Origin: Zhengitettix transpicula
Taxonomy: Eukaryota > Arthropoda > Insecta > Orthoptera > Tetrigidae
Reading direction: 5' to 3'
DNA: 64,000 nt
Assembly: GCA_037074705.1 (NCBI GenBank)
Contig: CM073590.1
Span: 216,844,746 to 216,908,745 of the forward strand
The position numbers were made by a program, and so were the translations under genes. A model generated the notes under the pieces. That model saw only the letters and a list, made by a program, of their open reading frames with translations. It was not told the DNA's origin and did no database searches. Shown here piece by piece: positions 37,541-49,905 of this stretch; position 1 is the first letter of the stretch; each line of letters begins with the position of its first letter.

Positions 37541-38305
37541 CTTAATTTGTATTCTTGTCTTATTCACCTTCTTATATGCTTTGTTAGACTTACTCAGGTA
37601 CAAATTTTAATTTTATTCCCTCCTTTTACTTTTATTTATTCGTAGATATCATCCTTCTGTCTCCGAAGCTTGTATTAGCTCTAACTTCTTCATCATTGTT
37701 TTCATTTTCTGTATTTATGTGACTTATTTATGCAGAACTTGAAACTTATATAATTTTTTATTTTCTAAAGCTTCCTCTGTGGTATGAAATATGTATATAT
37801 GTCTCTACCGATTTTGAAAACATATTTTTTTCAGATAGTTCTACTGTTGTTTATGTTTGTATATTATCAGCTGCCGGTGGAAGTTTAGAACAGCTATATA
37901 AACAACGGTCATTATCACATTATACAGGAGACGAATTCCTCACATTGAAGGAAGTGTGGCATGAAATGTTTTAAATAATTTGTAATATTTTTATACAAAT
38001 AACAGATGAAATGGGATTAGGAAAAGGCCAGAAACTCCTGTTTTACATTATTTTATTTGAGGGCTAATAAAGGTTTTTAATTTATCGTCGTTTTGATCAA
38101 AAGTCTTTATCCTGAATTTCTAAATAAATACAACAATTTAGAAAGAATAAAATGAAATAAGTTATAAATATGTCCTGAAAATTGTTCCTTACTTTCAACA
38201 CTTCACTTCACAAAAGGAAAATATAGACTCTCTTGTACAAATTCTGTTAAAGTGTAAGATTTTTCAATTTATCACAATTAGAGATTTTAATTTACAACAG
38301 TTATC

Positions 38306-38402
38306 TTTTTTTTTAGGGCAACAGGCTACATGACGGTGATCCACATTGGGCAACTCCCCTTTAATAAAAGGGATTTGAAAGGGGGGATGCGGAAGGGTAA
38401 TG
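38306..38402 (-). repeat. A-tailed retroposon family, copy 9 (3' fragment)
   Basis: A T9 run followed by agggcaacaggctacatga, ggtgatccacattgggcaac and ggggggatgcggaagggta. Only the last ~100 bp of the family is present. Confidence 0.85.
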
Positions 38403-40290
38403 CGGGAGAATAAATACTCGACGTTTAGGATTTAATCAGCGAGATGTAATTACTTCTGATATACTTTTCTGGGTTGATTAATTTTAGTTCCTTTCTTCTC
38501 TATACCGTAGTATATACTTTACATCTTTTGCTTTATTATGGCATACCTTTTATCTATTTTGTACTTGTGAAAATTGAGTACTTGTCGGCATACGTAATAA
38601 TTAATACCTGAAGTGCTTTTCTGTGAATATTGTATAATTTCTTCACTAAAAATTTTAAAATGCATTATTATTCCGATAATATTTATATTATAACTTATGG
38701 ATAAATTTTTCTAGAAGATTAGGAAATACTACACCACAAAAACTGCCGATATATATAATATTTCATCAAAAGTAAGAACTAGGAATGCAGAAAATATAAC
38801 ATGTGAAGAAGGGTAAGTTTTGTTTAAAGTAAGGAGGAAAAATATTTTAAATTATAAATATTAAAGTATTTTCTTGGTGATATATTTGTTTAATCACCTT
38901 TAGAGCTTCCAAACAGAACCAGTCATCGAAACGTGAATTCTACAAATCATGAATTATTTTTTTATTTACTAAATTTTTATTCGTAAGTGTTCTGAATACA
39001 GACACGTCCTTGGGCCTGCTGAGTAAATAAATTTCTAAAGTAAAATGTATAAACAAAAATGTAGCTGAATAAATAATGAATAAAACAGAGATTTAAGGAA
39101 TATAATTAAATAAATAACTAGGTACAAAACGTATTAAATATTTTTGAAGAGTATAATTACAAATTTTCAAATTTTATTGAATTATTCATAGATAATTGTG
39201 AAGTTTAAAATATTGGAATTGAATAGGGCCTCTCTATTTATTGTTTCTTATTACCATGAGTATCGTATGTCATTTAACATGACGGTCGTAGATTGTTTTT
39301 CAACTTTAGTAATGAATTTAGGTTTCTTTGCGCATTATATCGACATGTTGAAGAAATAAATAGATTAATTAATTTGAGCGAATGTGGGATTAAATAATTA
39401 ATGAAAATAGATTTACGTGAATTGGAAAGTTCTGCAATTGAGATAATTTTTCATAATCGTTATTTAAATATAATTTGTATTTTTTAATATCTATTCCGTA
39501 CACAAATTTTACCCCCTTCCAGCTACATTCGTTTTATACGGTAAAAGAATTAAATATAAGAGCAAATAAATCCAGGAAAGAGCTTAACTCGGAAACATTA
39601 AGAAAGTTATTAACATAAATTATAAGTGTAACTCAATACTTCAGCAGATATTAATATGAGAGTGCACAGAATAATGAATATTCATCTGAATTCCAAAACT
39701 CGTGTCGGAGAGAACATTTCTTGAAAGTTCAGAACGGGAAATCTAGCTTTTATTTCCAAGTGCCTGCAATTATAAGTTCATCAGAGTCTTATAACTAATA
39801 CCGACGTGAAAGGAAAAATGAGAATACTTCTGAAATGTACAATTCTAGAGTGCAGGTAATGTAAAACCTTTTCGTTTTTATTGTGGTTGAAACCACAAAA
39901 AATTCAGGGTGGTAATACAAATACGCGACGAAATACTGATGTGGAGGGTGAAATAATATAGGGCAAAATAAAATATTGACCTGCAACGTGTAAGTATCGT
40001 TTTTATGATGTCGGCTGGTTTTTAATCACAGGTAAGTTTAAACTAAAATAACGCTTTAACTAATGCAATATCACGATTCATTAACCAATTTTCTATTACA
40101 TAATTTCTAGTACATAATTAATGGAAAAATACAGAGTGTAAAGAAACATAAACTCTCGGTGTTTGGATATACCGTGTTGTTTAATATTTGTTTAGTGATT
40201 AATTGAATAAAATTCGAATTTGAATAAAATAAAATTCGTTTTATCTGTCTCCTGGAGTTATGCATTTTTTCTATTACAAGAAGAAGAAAG

Positions 40291-40302
40291 TGTAGACAGG
40301 CT

Positions 40303-40340
<38 letters not shown>

Positions 40341-40617
40341 GGTAATCCACATAGTGGCAACTCCCCTCTTATAACATATGAAATGGACTGAGAGGGGGGA
40401 TGCGGAAACGTAGAGCAAGGTAGCCAAGGATTAACTAGGCCCCCGGGATTTAGTTAAAGGATTACACCCAGCAATTCGGGAGAAGGGCTTGCTGAGCGGA
40501 CTAAGCATTCCCTTCTGCGTGCCTCGACCAGTTTAGGAGGCAGCTGACCGACTGTTCCAATTCCCCGTGCCTTGTTTTTAGAGTAACACGCTACATGAGG
40601 GTAATCCACGTCGTGGT
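40291..40617 (-). repeat. A-tailed retroposon copy 10, chimeric, with internal (TA)n expansion
   Basis: On plus, tgtagacaggc (3' end) runs into a (TA)n tract at 40302-40340, then ggtaatccacatagtggcaac and the element body to cgactgttccaatt. Directly after this comes another 3' end, gagtaacacgctacatgagg gtaatccacg, in the same orientation. A middle segment between cagcaattcggg and agaagggcttgc is missing. Confidence 0.75.
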
Positions 40618-42396
40618 GTGTCTGTAAAAATATACGTATACATTATATTGTCTTTACAGTAAATGACAGACTGTCTCTTATATTTTTTGTTCGTCTTATC
40701 CATTAAGTAATCGTTTACGTTAAAATTTGATTTATTTGAAAGGTTTTATAGTGTAATTACATCTTTGTACGTAGCCTATGTATTTTTTACAAATAATATT
40801 TCCTCAATTGAGGAATAAGGGAAAATAAATATTATTATGATATTATCTAACAGTAATTCCATTATGTGCATTAAGTGACTCAGTTGAAAATACTCACTAT
40901 TTTAAATAATATAAGCCCATTTGAAAGCTTCATTAAAAATTCAATAAACATAATACCGATTTTGAACGAAAAATTTTTATTATTCAATTTACTGAAATTT
41001 GGAGGGTAACTGTTTTGGTGATTCAATTACGTGAATAATAAAAAATTAACACCTGTTAGGTATTGATAAAAACTAAACAAATAAAGGTGATTTTAAGATT
41101 TAAAACATCTAAAATCAGATAAAAATAAAAGCAAAAACGTTTCTTCTACATTTTTGTCACAGTTTAATGAATCTAAACATACGGTTTTCGTTTTAATTTT
41201 GTCTGATTTGGCCATTTAAAAAAAATACTGTTATTATTAGACATTAAACAATTTTAAAAGGTGGTTTTAAATTTATCAACAGTAACTCATGAATTTGATA
41301 TTAAAATTATCTTATACTCCTTAATATTAGTTTGATGGGACGTCTTTAATATTTCGTTAACTTACACAAACACTATTACACAGTATTCTTTGATGTGTTA
41401 ATCGTTTAGCACTGACGAATTCCGGAGCAACTCGTTTACCGGTTGCGACCACGCTGTTTGAGCTGCGGTGGCAAGTGTGTTTGAACAGTTAGAATGGCGG
41501 GCTTTTAATCAGACGAGAGGAAGCTAAATTACGGCTTGGATAAAGGTTGTTAGAGTCACGTGGAAATTAATCATTATTGTTAAAGCGGTTCACAAAACTG
41601 AAGTCACGGAGCAAATTATAAAACCTTCTGTTTTACTTTGTACTAAGGAAGTTACCAAAATTTAATTGTTAATTCAAATGGAAATAAATTAAAATTAACT
41701 CCATCTCCTACGTCAAAGACTTTTCTCGTGTGAGGAATGCTATAGATGAGGTTGGTTGCTTTGTCCTATCTTACCATTAATTAATTTCTCTCTTTCACCA
41801 CTTACGTGCTAAGTAAATATGAAATTAATTAATTAGATTTCAGTCTCATAAAAAAAGTTGTATAAATTGAACTAAAATTAGAAAATAAATATTGATTCTC
41901 ATGATAATTTTATACGTCCACAATTTTTTTATGTATGAATTCTTTACAAAGCTGGTCACAGATACTCAGAGTTTTCAATATATTCTACAATAAAATATTG
42001 TTTCATGTTTTCTTTACATCTACAATTTGGCAATTGTTAGGATGAATACTAAACAGATCTACTTATTTTTTTGTTGCTGTTATTAGAATCAAACTTCATG
42101 AGTTTTTAATGGGGCTACACAGTTGTAAAACATACATTATAGTGATGTTAGGATGACGCCTTCAAAATTAACAAAATAATAAGAACAAGCTGCCAATTAT
42201 TTTTTTAAAAAAGATCCAATCAATAAGGTTTTAATTGATGACCAGTTCGGGACGAAAAACAAATAATGAAAGTTTTTAAGGTTGACCATACGTCAAAGAA
42301 CTCGTTAAAATAAATATATTTCGTACGCAAAGAAAATATCCTCACAATTAAAAACAAAAATTCAAAGTATTTTTTAACTATTCAAATTTAATGTAT

Positions 42397-42424
42397 AATA
42401 TATATATATATATATAATATATAG
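42397..42424. repeat. (TA)n microsatellite
   Basis: Slightly interrupted TA run of about 14 units. Confidence 0.9.
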
Positions 42425-42589
42425 GAAAAATTAATGCATCACATCTAAACTATTGGCAATGAATTCTGAACATTGGAATGACATTTAAAGGTATGTATAT
42501 GTTTTCATCATTTATATATAAAAGCAAATATTGATTAAAATCCAACTGATTTTCATTTAAAGGAATAATTAAACCAGCTAACTTTATTT

Positions 42590-42735
42590 GCCAATAATAA
42601 TAAAAAAGATACCCAAATACAGACAAAATAAGTGATAATACAAATACCACACAACGTTTCTTTTATCCCAGTCTCTTTTTACAGGTGCTAAAAGGAGACT
42701 ACAGTGACACAACTACACTCGTCAGTCGACAAAAT
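42590..42735 (+). mobile_element. Foldback-family fragment
   Basis: It contains the arm motifs acccaaatacagacaaaata, gtgataatacaaatacc and acacaacgtttct of the 15519 element, and its distal part has cactcgtcagtcgacaaaat, matching sequence at about 15700-15717 in reverse. The second arm is missing. Confidence 0.6.
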
Positions 42736-44099
42736 TCAAAATAATTTTTATTAGCCATTGTTTCTTTTGCAGTTCCACAATAAGATACACATACGTACAA
42801 ATTTATGTACATATACGTATTATGTTATATGAACTATTAGTGGAAGTACGGGTATATATTCTTTTGCGTGCACAATATTGCATCCTGTTGAAAAGTTTAG
42901 CAGCAAGAAATGAATAAAACATAGGTATAATACGAGTTCGACGCTTTTGGCTGACACAGTAGCATCTAATTTAAATATATTATGCGTGACAACAGAATAA
43001 AGAGGTGCTGTCAACTGCCCAAATTTCATATTACACCGATTTTGTCATAAAGTTCTTCTTTCACCAAAGCGATGGTGAAAGTATATCAATCACTTGATTC
43101 GCGTCCCATAAAGAGAATTTTGAATGATAAGGTGTTCAATAATTAAACCTGCAATGTGGGGTTATTACTAAGTCCTGGCTGATTCATTAAGGCTTGTAAT
43201 AAATTAAATTACTTGCATTAATATTAATTGCATGTATTTTTAGTCGTCCTTTCGTAGACGTTCATGTTTAACTCTTGCAAATATTTCATTATAGTCGTTA
43301 CAAATTGAAATATGAGTCTTGAAAAAATCATAATATGTATTCTTAGTTTTTTATTTTTGTTATAATAATTATTTAAAGAATTGAACTTAATATAGTAAAC
43401 AATAAAAACAGAAATTAACCATTTATTTGGTATAAGCGTACTTGACACAAGTGATGCATAGATATATTAGAAATACGTAAAGTAGGGTCTAGATATGACT
43501 AAATAGCAATTATAAAAGTAATAATTATTGTACTCATTGAGAAACTACTAAATGGAAAGCTTCATCTATGTTACTATGTAAAAGAACTCTCACCGTCACC
43601 ATCTGTGCTTTTATTTAATTTGATTAATTATATCTCAGTTGACTAATTTTCTCCTGGGCAAGAAATTCAGATCCATTAAAGAAGAAAAATCCAAGTGGTT
43701 CCAGTTAAGAGAATTCGAGCAGCGTGTGGACAGCAGCCATTAAAGTTTTTACTGCATCATCCCTCTGCTGGCCGCCGATAAGAGCTGGCCGGGTTGTTAA
43801 AGGTGCTCTGGAGAAGAGAGATACGGAAGCTGCTCTTGTTAGCATGTTCCGCAAGTGTGTCTGAGGCTCCAAAGACTAGTATTTCCAATAAAAGGAATAA
43901 CAATCTTTCACTCAATCATACTTTTTTTCAGCAGCCTATAATCAACAGAGTTCAATTACAGAAGAGTGACTTGGTACATACGTCGAAATTCCTAATTATC
44001 AGTTTCATGTTACTGTTATTCTCACTCTTAGTCAAAACAAAATTTATTTCCTCTTTCAACCTTTCTACCTCCATACTCTAAAGTTTTCTTTATGGTCTA

Positions 44100-44695
44100 C
44101 TAGCTGGGTGGCCGGCGTTTCTCGTGTACTTATTTATATAAATCCTAAAAAGTATTTCTTTACGAATAGAATACGCAAATATACTCCTTGATTATTGCAG
44201 GATATAATTGTCCCTCAGTTTTCAGTGATTACGAAAGATTAAATTGTTACCTAGATTCAAAATGTAAACAAATAGCCGCCATATTGGCGCGAAAATTAAG
44301 TTATATGTTCCGGAAAAATCTAAAGATTTTAGCATTGTTTTTAATATCATTCGATTGAGTATTGCTGGATACAATTATACTTTTAATTCAATGAAAATAT
44401 TTCTGCTTTATTTCATTACCGAAAAAGGCACTATTTCGTTTTTTCGTCGCGTAGTAACGTCTCCCTCTCTCCCGTGACGTCACGGTCTCTTGGCACGCAG
44501 TAATTTAACACAAAAATTATCACGTTTTTCAATTATAATTCTTTCTACCTTTATGCTAGGGGTTTATCACCCCCACAGTACCAGTTCTCGATTTTGGCAG
44601 AATATGTGTACCAATTTTTGTTTCATTCGATCCACGCGTTTAAATTTGTATAGAGAAATACATACATACAAATGTATCATATTTTATTATATAGA
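44100..44695 (-). mobile_element. Helitron-like element, reverse copy
   Basis: Read on minus, it starts a|tctatataataaaatatga and ends ccggccacccagctag|t, flanked by A and T. The interior matches the 31644 element in order (ccaaaatcgagaactggtac, tgtgggggtgataaacccc, tgacgtcacgggag, ttaattttcgcgcc). It is 596 bp against 580 bp for the plus copy. Confidence 0.62.
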
Positions 44696-45038
44696 TATAT
44701 TAAGATCACATATTTTGCATGAACGCCTATCATGTACGTCGTTTCTTAACGTCCCTCCACCCCTTTGTCGGAAGGTGCTCCTTTCTAGTGCCGCAAGGGG
44801 TTGAGAGCATAAAGAAAAATATATAGAAAAACTCTATACATCTCAGTGACAAGGAAAATTTTTTTTAGACGAAAATCTCGTTTTAAAATGTTTGAAAAAT
44901 TTACCGTGTCTTACCTACACAGTGTTTGTTTCCGGTTCAAAAGAAACACGTGTACGAACTTTGGTCAAATTTTCTCCACGAGTGTAGATTTGTTCACATA
45001 TAACACAAACCCACAGTCTATTTTATTTATTATATTCT
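44696..45038 (-). mobile_element. Helitron-like element of the 20-kb family, truncated
   Basis: On minus it begins gaatataataaataaaatag and includes acacgtgtttcttttgaacc and ggaaacaaacactgtgtagg as in the elements at 20002 and 27260. It ends against the 44100-44695 element without its own terminal CTAG, so the two are adjacent or nested. Confidence 0.5.
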
Positions 45039-46574
45039 AAGTTATCCTATCCTTATTAAACACTTCTTTATTTAAAGTGATATATATTATGCAGAATTGT
45101 TAATTACAATTGTATCTTTCTGGTGTGTGTGATGCAATCATCAGTTTTCTTAATCATGATTGTCATTGCATGTTCTTTAACGTGTAACTATCGAAACTTT
45201 TCACCATAAATTTATGACAATTTATTGGACATTACATTCTACATCCGTAAATAGTTTATGGATTAATGATTACCAAAATATAGACAGGAACCAACAAATT
45301 CATCAACGTCCATGTAAAGTTTGATGTGGATTTATAAGTTCGGATAGTTAATTAAAATTAGACTCAGATTTAATGTTATTAATAATTCTGTCGAAAAGAG
45401 ACGTTTCTATAATTTACATAATTTTATTAAAAGAAATAATCCGTATTTCTGGCATATTAAAATAATCCATTTCGTTTGGAAAATGCAACGTCAAATTCAT
45501 TTTCACGTAACATTCACGACATTAAAATGATGCAAAAGATAACGTTAATATAAATTAGGAATTTAATATTCGTTTACGAGTATTTCTACAAATTGGAGAC
45601 ATTGTATATTTCCGATGTACGTCTCAATATTTATTAGAGGGGAAAATGGATACACATATTCCATCCTTGAACCCTTTACGTAAATCTCTAGCAGAGATGG
45701 AAAACAAGCTGACGTCAGCACTATGGAATAATGCATGCCCAATTATAGACTGCCTAGGGTAAAGAAATTTCTCCAACAACGAAATATACAAGTACAAAAC
45801 CTCAGGGAACTATAATGAATTTTTAAATGAGTGCTATTTGAAATTCAGAAAATGTTGTTACGTATAATTTCCAACATAAATACTCTGTATTTTAAAATTC
45901 CTACGATTTCAAGACTGCAAAATATATATTTTTAAATTGGGAGAGAAGTTATTCATGAAAATGTATTTCGGTAATTACAATAAAAGCATTAACAATTAGC
46001 ATCATACTTGTATGTAGATATATAATTCATTTAAATACCTACACAATCTGTACAATGCTAATCAAGAAAGTTTGGTCAAATATAATAAAAAGAACACTGA
46101 TACTTTTAGTAGAAATAAAATTATAATCACATACCATTAAGAGACAATTTTAAATTAATTTTTCTTATAATTTTTAAAATTTGTGATGAACATTATTCGT
46201 GATTACTATTATCTACATTTAAATATGTGTTCTTACTATAACTACAATTAGAAATATAGTAAAAATAAATATTAAAAGTAATATAGGTCACCTAAATAAA
46301 GTTTGAAGAAAATTACAAATTCCTGTATTAATGTTAAAAATTAAGAAATCTAATTTTTCATTAAACTTAGCTTCATGACTTATATCGTTATGAAATATTT
46401 TTTTACACTTTAATAATGTCAGATAATTTTCTATTTATAGAAATATAGTAGATTATACAATATTATTATAATATAAAATGTTTTCCTTAGTTACCTATCG
46501 TATATCTATTTCTTGATTTATTTACAGTCGCATCAACTTCTCAGGTCATTAGTAACTCATTATGAGTACACATT

Positions 46575-46699
46575 TTTGCCTTTTCGGGGGAATAATTGAC
46601 GATAGTTTGTCTCACTCCCACACACTCATCCATGCCCTCACCAGAATTCGAACCCGGGACCTCTGTAATTCGAGGCACCACTACACGCCGATAGGTCGG
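46575..46699 (-). repeat. tRNA-derived SINE (copy S3, head only)
   Basis: On plus it reads catccatgccctcacc, agaattcgaacccgggacct, gtaattcgaggcacc and actacacgccgat, the complement of a tRNA-like head with a B box ggttcgaattc. The body is missing or too diverged. Confidence 0.75.
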
Positions 46700-48129
46700 A
46701 AATATATTTCTAGTAGTCAATATAACACAAATATTTTTCGTGATATAAAGCACCAAACTAGAAAGTTAATTATCATTTTCGAACTATACTATATTAAAAA
46801 ATTGTTGTTAAAATTAGAGACAAACTGTCATAAATATCAACGGTTGTATTTTTCAAAATTTTTGTAACCAATATCTGACTAACCGTAAATTCGATTTAAA
46901 GTAAAAATAGCCAAATACAGTTAAAACACCACACTTTTGTCTATACAGGTCTATATTTCGTTATTTTTCTTCTTATTATTTTTTTAAACAGACGTATATT
47001 TTTTATTTCGAATGGAAGTAAATTGCAGTGCTTTTTTCCATTTGTAATTCGTAAACTGTAAATTTAGGTGGATGATAATAATAGATTTATGAGTAATGGT
47101 TCTTTGATTAGCTCTGTTTTAATTTTGACTGACTGTGTATATTTTATAACAACATTTATATTTTATTTTACGAATATTCCGACAATAATACGTAACAGCT
47201 TACTCGTGACGCTGGCTTATTTCCATTTTAATAACAATCCACCTTGCAACGTTATATCTAATGAAACCGATTCAAAAGAATTCGTCATCTTTAAGATATA
47301 CTCGTTGGAGCTGTAATGGATTACAAGATCAGGCTGTTGAAAGGCCTCGGTAGATAATGAAAATTGGAGAGCTTTTTAGCAAACGGCCGAAGCGACTCGT
47401 ATATCGGAAACTAAATTGAGTGAACTTCACCGATAATTTCGTTTTCCGCAGTGTGGAAGTCGCAGAAAATTTACCTTGCTAATGTCATAACGTACATTTG
47501 AATATAACGATCGCAAAACGGACAGATTGAAGCGCTGAAGCCATTCATGCTTCATGAAGCCAGGGGATGTAGTATTTTGTGTTTTTGAGCATGAATAAAA
47601 TTTCCTATAGTCACAGCCTAATGAATAATACATGGGGCCGCTCGTAAACTTTTATTTGTGTTAAACAACGAATAATTCACTGATTTTACGCTAGACGTAA
47701 CATTTTTCGATATTTGTGTTTTTATTTTTTCATTTTATGTTTCATAATTTCCTATCACATAAACAGTCTAAAATGAACTGATTTTAACTTGAATCCAAAT
47801 GGAACAACAATTTCTGAGCTCTGAAGGACAGTTTCGTTGAGTTAAATAAACTTTACTTACTTTTGTAAAGAAACTCTGATCGTTCTTGGAACTAAGTATA
47901 TAAATTATTTTAACTTTTATAGAGTTCTTTTTTTTAAAAAAAACTAAGAATGTACCGTAATTAAAATATCGTTGCCTCCAAGGAATCTGAAAAAGTTACA
48001 GTATATAAGAAGGGGTTGGTATATTTAGATTTAAATCCCAAGAGACATTTCTCGGAGACCAGTTGGATATGTTTCCTGAATGCACCCACATTTGTAACAT
48101 TACTCTTCAATTAATGTAATCAGTAAACC

Positions 48130-48285
48130 GTTCTCGTGTTTGCACCCTGTTGAATGGAGAATTTGAACACAACGTTTCCATGGCTTGAGCTGCCACCTTC
48201 GACAGGTGTGCTACGATGATCGTAGCGCACGCCATGGTATCGTTGAGTTTGAATTCTTTATTGATCCAGGTGCAAACACGAGAAC
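48130..48285. mobile_element. Imperfect hairpin (foldback) element
   Basis: The ends gttctcgtgtttgcacc and ggtgcaaacacgagaac are exact inverted repeats. Pairing continues with mismatches through the gagaattcaaac-like stretch to ccatgg on both sides, so nearly the whole 156 bp folds back. A second palindrome (gtgtgctacgatgatcgtag then cgcac) lies off-centre at 48206-48230. No other copy was seen in the window. Confidence 0.65.
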
Positions 48286-48539
48286 TAAGAAATTTAAGCT
48301 TGCGGGAAAAAATCGGAAGTTAGTTCGAATTCAACAAGAATTTCGTTTGAATCAAAAGTATAATTTGATCCTACAAATTGCAGTGCTTCCTAACTATTTG
48401 TAATCCGAATAAAATTTAGCCGAAAAATGTACGAGGGCGTGCTGGACAGTAATGCCTCCCAATTTTTTATGTGAAAACTCTTAAAGCTCTTTAAACTTTA
48501 GTTTCAATTTGTATACCAAATATTTTTATAACTTTTGTC

Positions 48540-49190
48540 TGGAAACATGGAAACGTGGCTTGCCGGGGTCGAGCAGCAGACAGAAGACAATGGCGGGGTG
48601 GATTGGGAAAATCCGCAAGTCCCGCAAACAAGGCCATGGTCGGCCAAGAAAGGGGTAGACGACCGGGAAGGTATGGCCCTAAAATAGATTAAAGTGGGTC
48701 ACGTGTAGAAAAGGTCCAACCAGGAGATAGGGATTTTTGAGGACGGAGAGAGAGAAGTCGGCGAACACGAGATAGATCGATCTGGACCTTCAGTGAGAGC
48801 AGTCTAGGAACACGTGGAGATCACTCTGGACCATCAGAGAAAGTTGATCCTGGACAATTTTGGTGTACACGTGGGGCCCCGGTCGTCTGCTGCTGCTGCA
48901 GAGAGAGATTCGCCAACGGGAATCGACCCTGTCCGAGCTGCAGACCTGGTAAGTCGCATTTCATGCTTCCAGGTATCGCGTCGGTTTGCCACAAACATAA
49001 CCACGGTTAATCCTGAGAAAGGGGGGGTACATGCATCCCTGGCAAGGCTGGAGAGCTTTCGTGTTTAAGAATGTGTGGGTGATTATATAAATTCTGATAA
49101 AATAAATTCTTTTGTTTTTTTATTAATTAAATATTGTATATTCTTTCCTACGAGTGAATAATTTCTTGCAGGTGGCGCCCAACAAACCTT
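48540..49190 (+). mobile_element. LTR retrotransposon piece (LTR plus primer-binding-like site) nested in mariner
   Basis: This block is far GC-richer than its flanks and interrupts the mariner 3' untranslated region. It ends with a TATA-like tataaatt, an aataaa signal, ttcttgca and, directly after, ggtggcgcccaac, which resembles a tRNA primer-binding site beginning TGGCGCCC as found after the 5' LTR of Gypsy-type elements. Nothing of gag or pol follows; the mariner sequence resumes. The exact left border is uncertain. Confidence 0.5.
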
Positions 49191-49289
49191 ATATTATTAG
49201 TAAATTTGACCTTTGAACCTAAATATCGAATAAGCCCACCACACTTTATTAACATTCTTTATCTTGATTCATATATTTATTTCTGAACA

Positions 49290-49905
49290 CAGTCACCCTG
49301 GCGGCGAACACATTTCTCCAACCAGTACGTTGATACCCTCTCTGTAGAATGTTTGACTTTGTTGACAGAGCCACAACCTCATCTTTGGTTGCACCGATTC
49401 CTCACTATCAAAGTGAACTTCTGAAAGGCTTTCTTTAAGTTTTGGAAAAAAATAAATCGGATGGAGTCAAGTCGTACCTGTATGGAGGATGATCGTTGGC
49501 AGTTAACCCAAGGCGTCGGATTGTTGCAGATGTTGCAGCGTTCGTGTGTGGTCTGGCATTGTCATGATGAAGGACAGAATGCTCCATGTGTGGACGAACA
49601 CTTCGACTTCGTGCTTCAATATTCAGAGGGTGTCACAGTACCTTACAGAGTATATGGTGGTACCTTTAAGCATGAATTGCAAATACACCACACCTTGAAA
49701 ATTCTACGAACACTGTGAACATGGCTCTGCCTGTTGATGGTATAGTCTTTTTGTGTCGGTGATCCTTAGTGGTAGAACTCCATTGATGCTCTCTTGTTTT
49801 TGGAGTCGAAATGGTGAACACAGCCACGTATTCTGCCGTTAGAAACTTGATTACAGCACGCACGCTGTTTCTCGTGCACCGTCTTAGTTACGTTACACTC
49901 CGCCA
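49290..49905 (-). pseudogene. Mariner transposase pseudogene
   Basis: The minus strand encodes near its start EKQRACC then AVIKFLTAEYVAVFTISTPK, the helix-turn-helix region of mariner transposases. After a large internal deletion it encodes HSVLHHDNARPHTNAATSAT, with the H-D-N-A-x-P-H-T motif that carries the second catalytic Asp, then PPYRYDLTPSDLFF. The C-terminal part is WRNVFAARVTVFRNKY, followed by stops. Most of the middle, including the first catalytic Asp region, is missing, and frameshifts are present, so no active enzyme can be made. Confidence 0.88.

Noticed and set aside
43794..44081. 95-codon plus frame preceded by a GC-richer patch (43680-43800)
   Set aside because: No recognisable motif and no splice-site support; probably chance in an intron.
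48814..49068. 84-codon frame in the GC-rich block
   Set aside because: It lies inside an LTR-type segment nested in a mariner and shows no gag or pol similarity.
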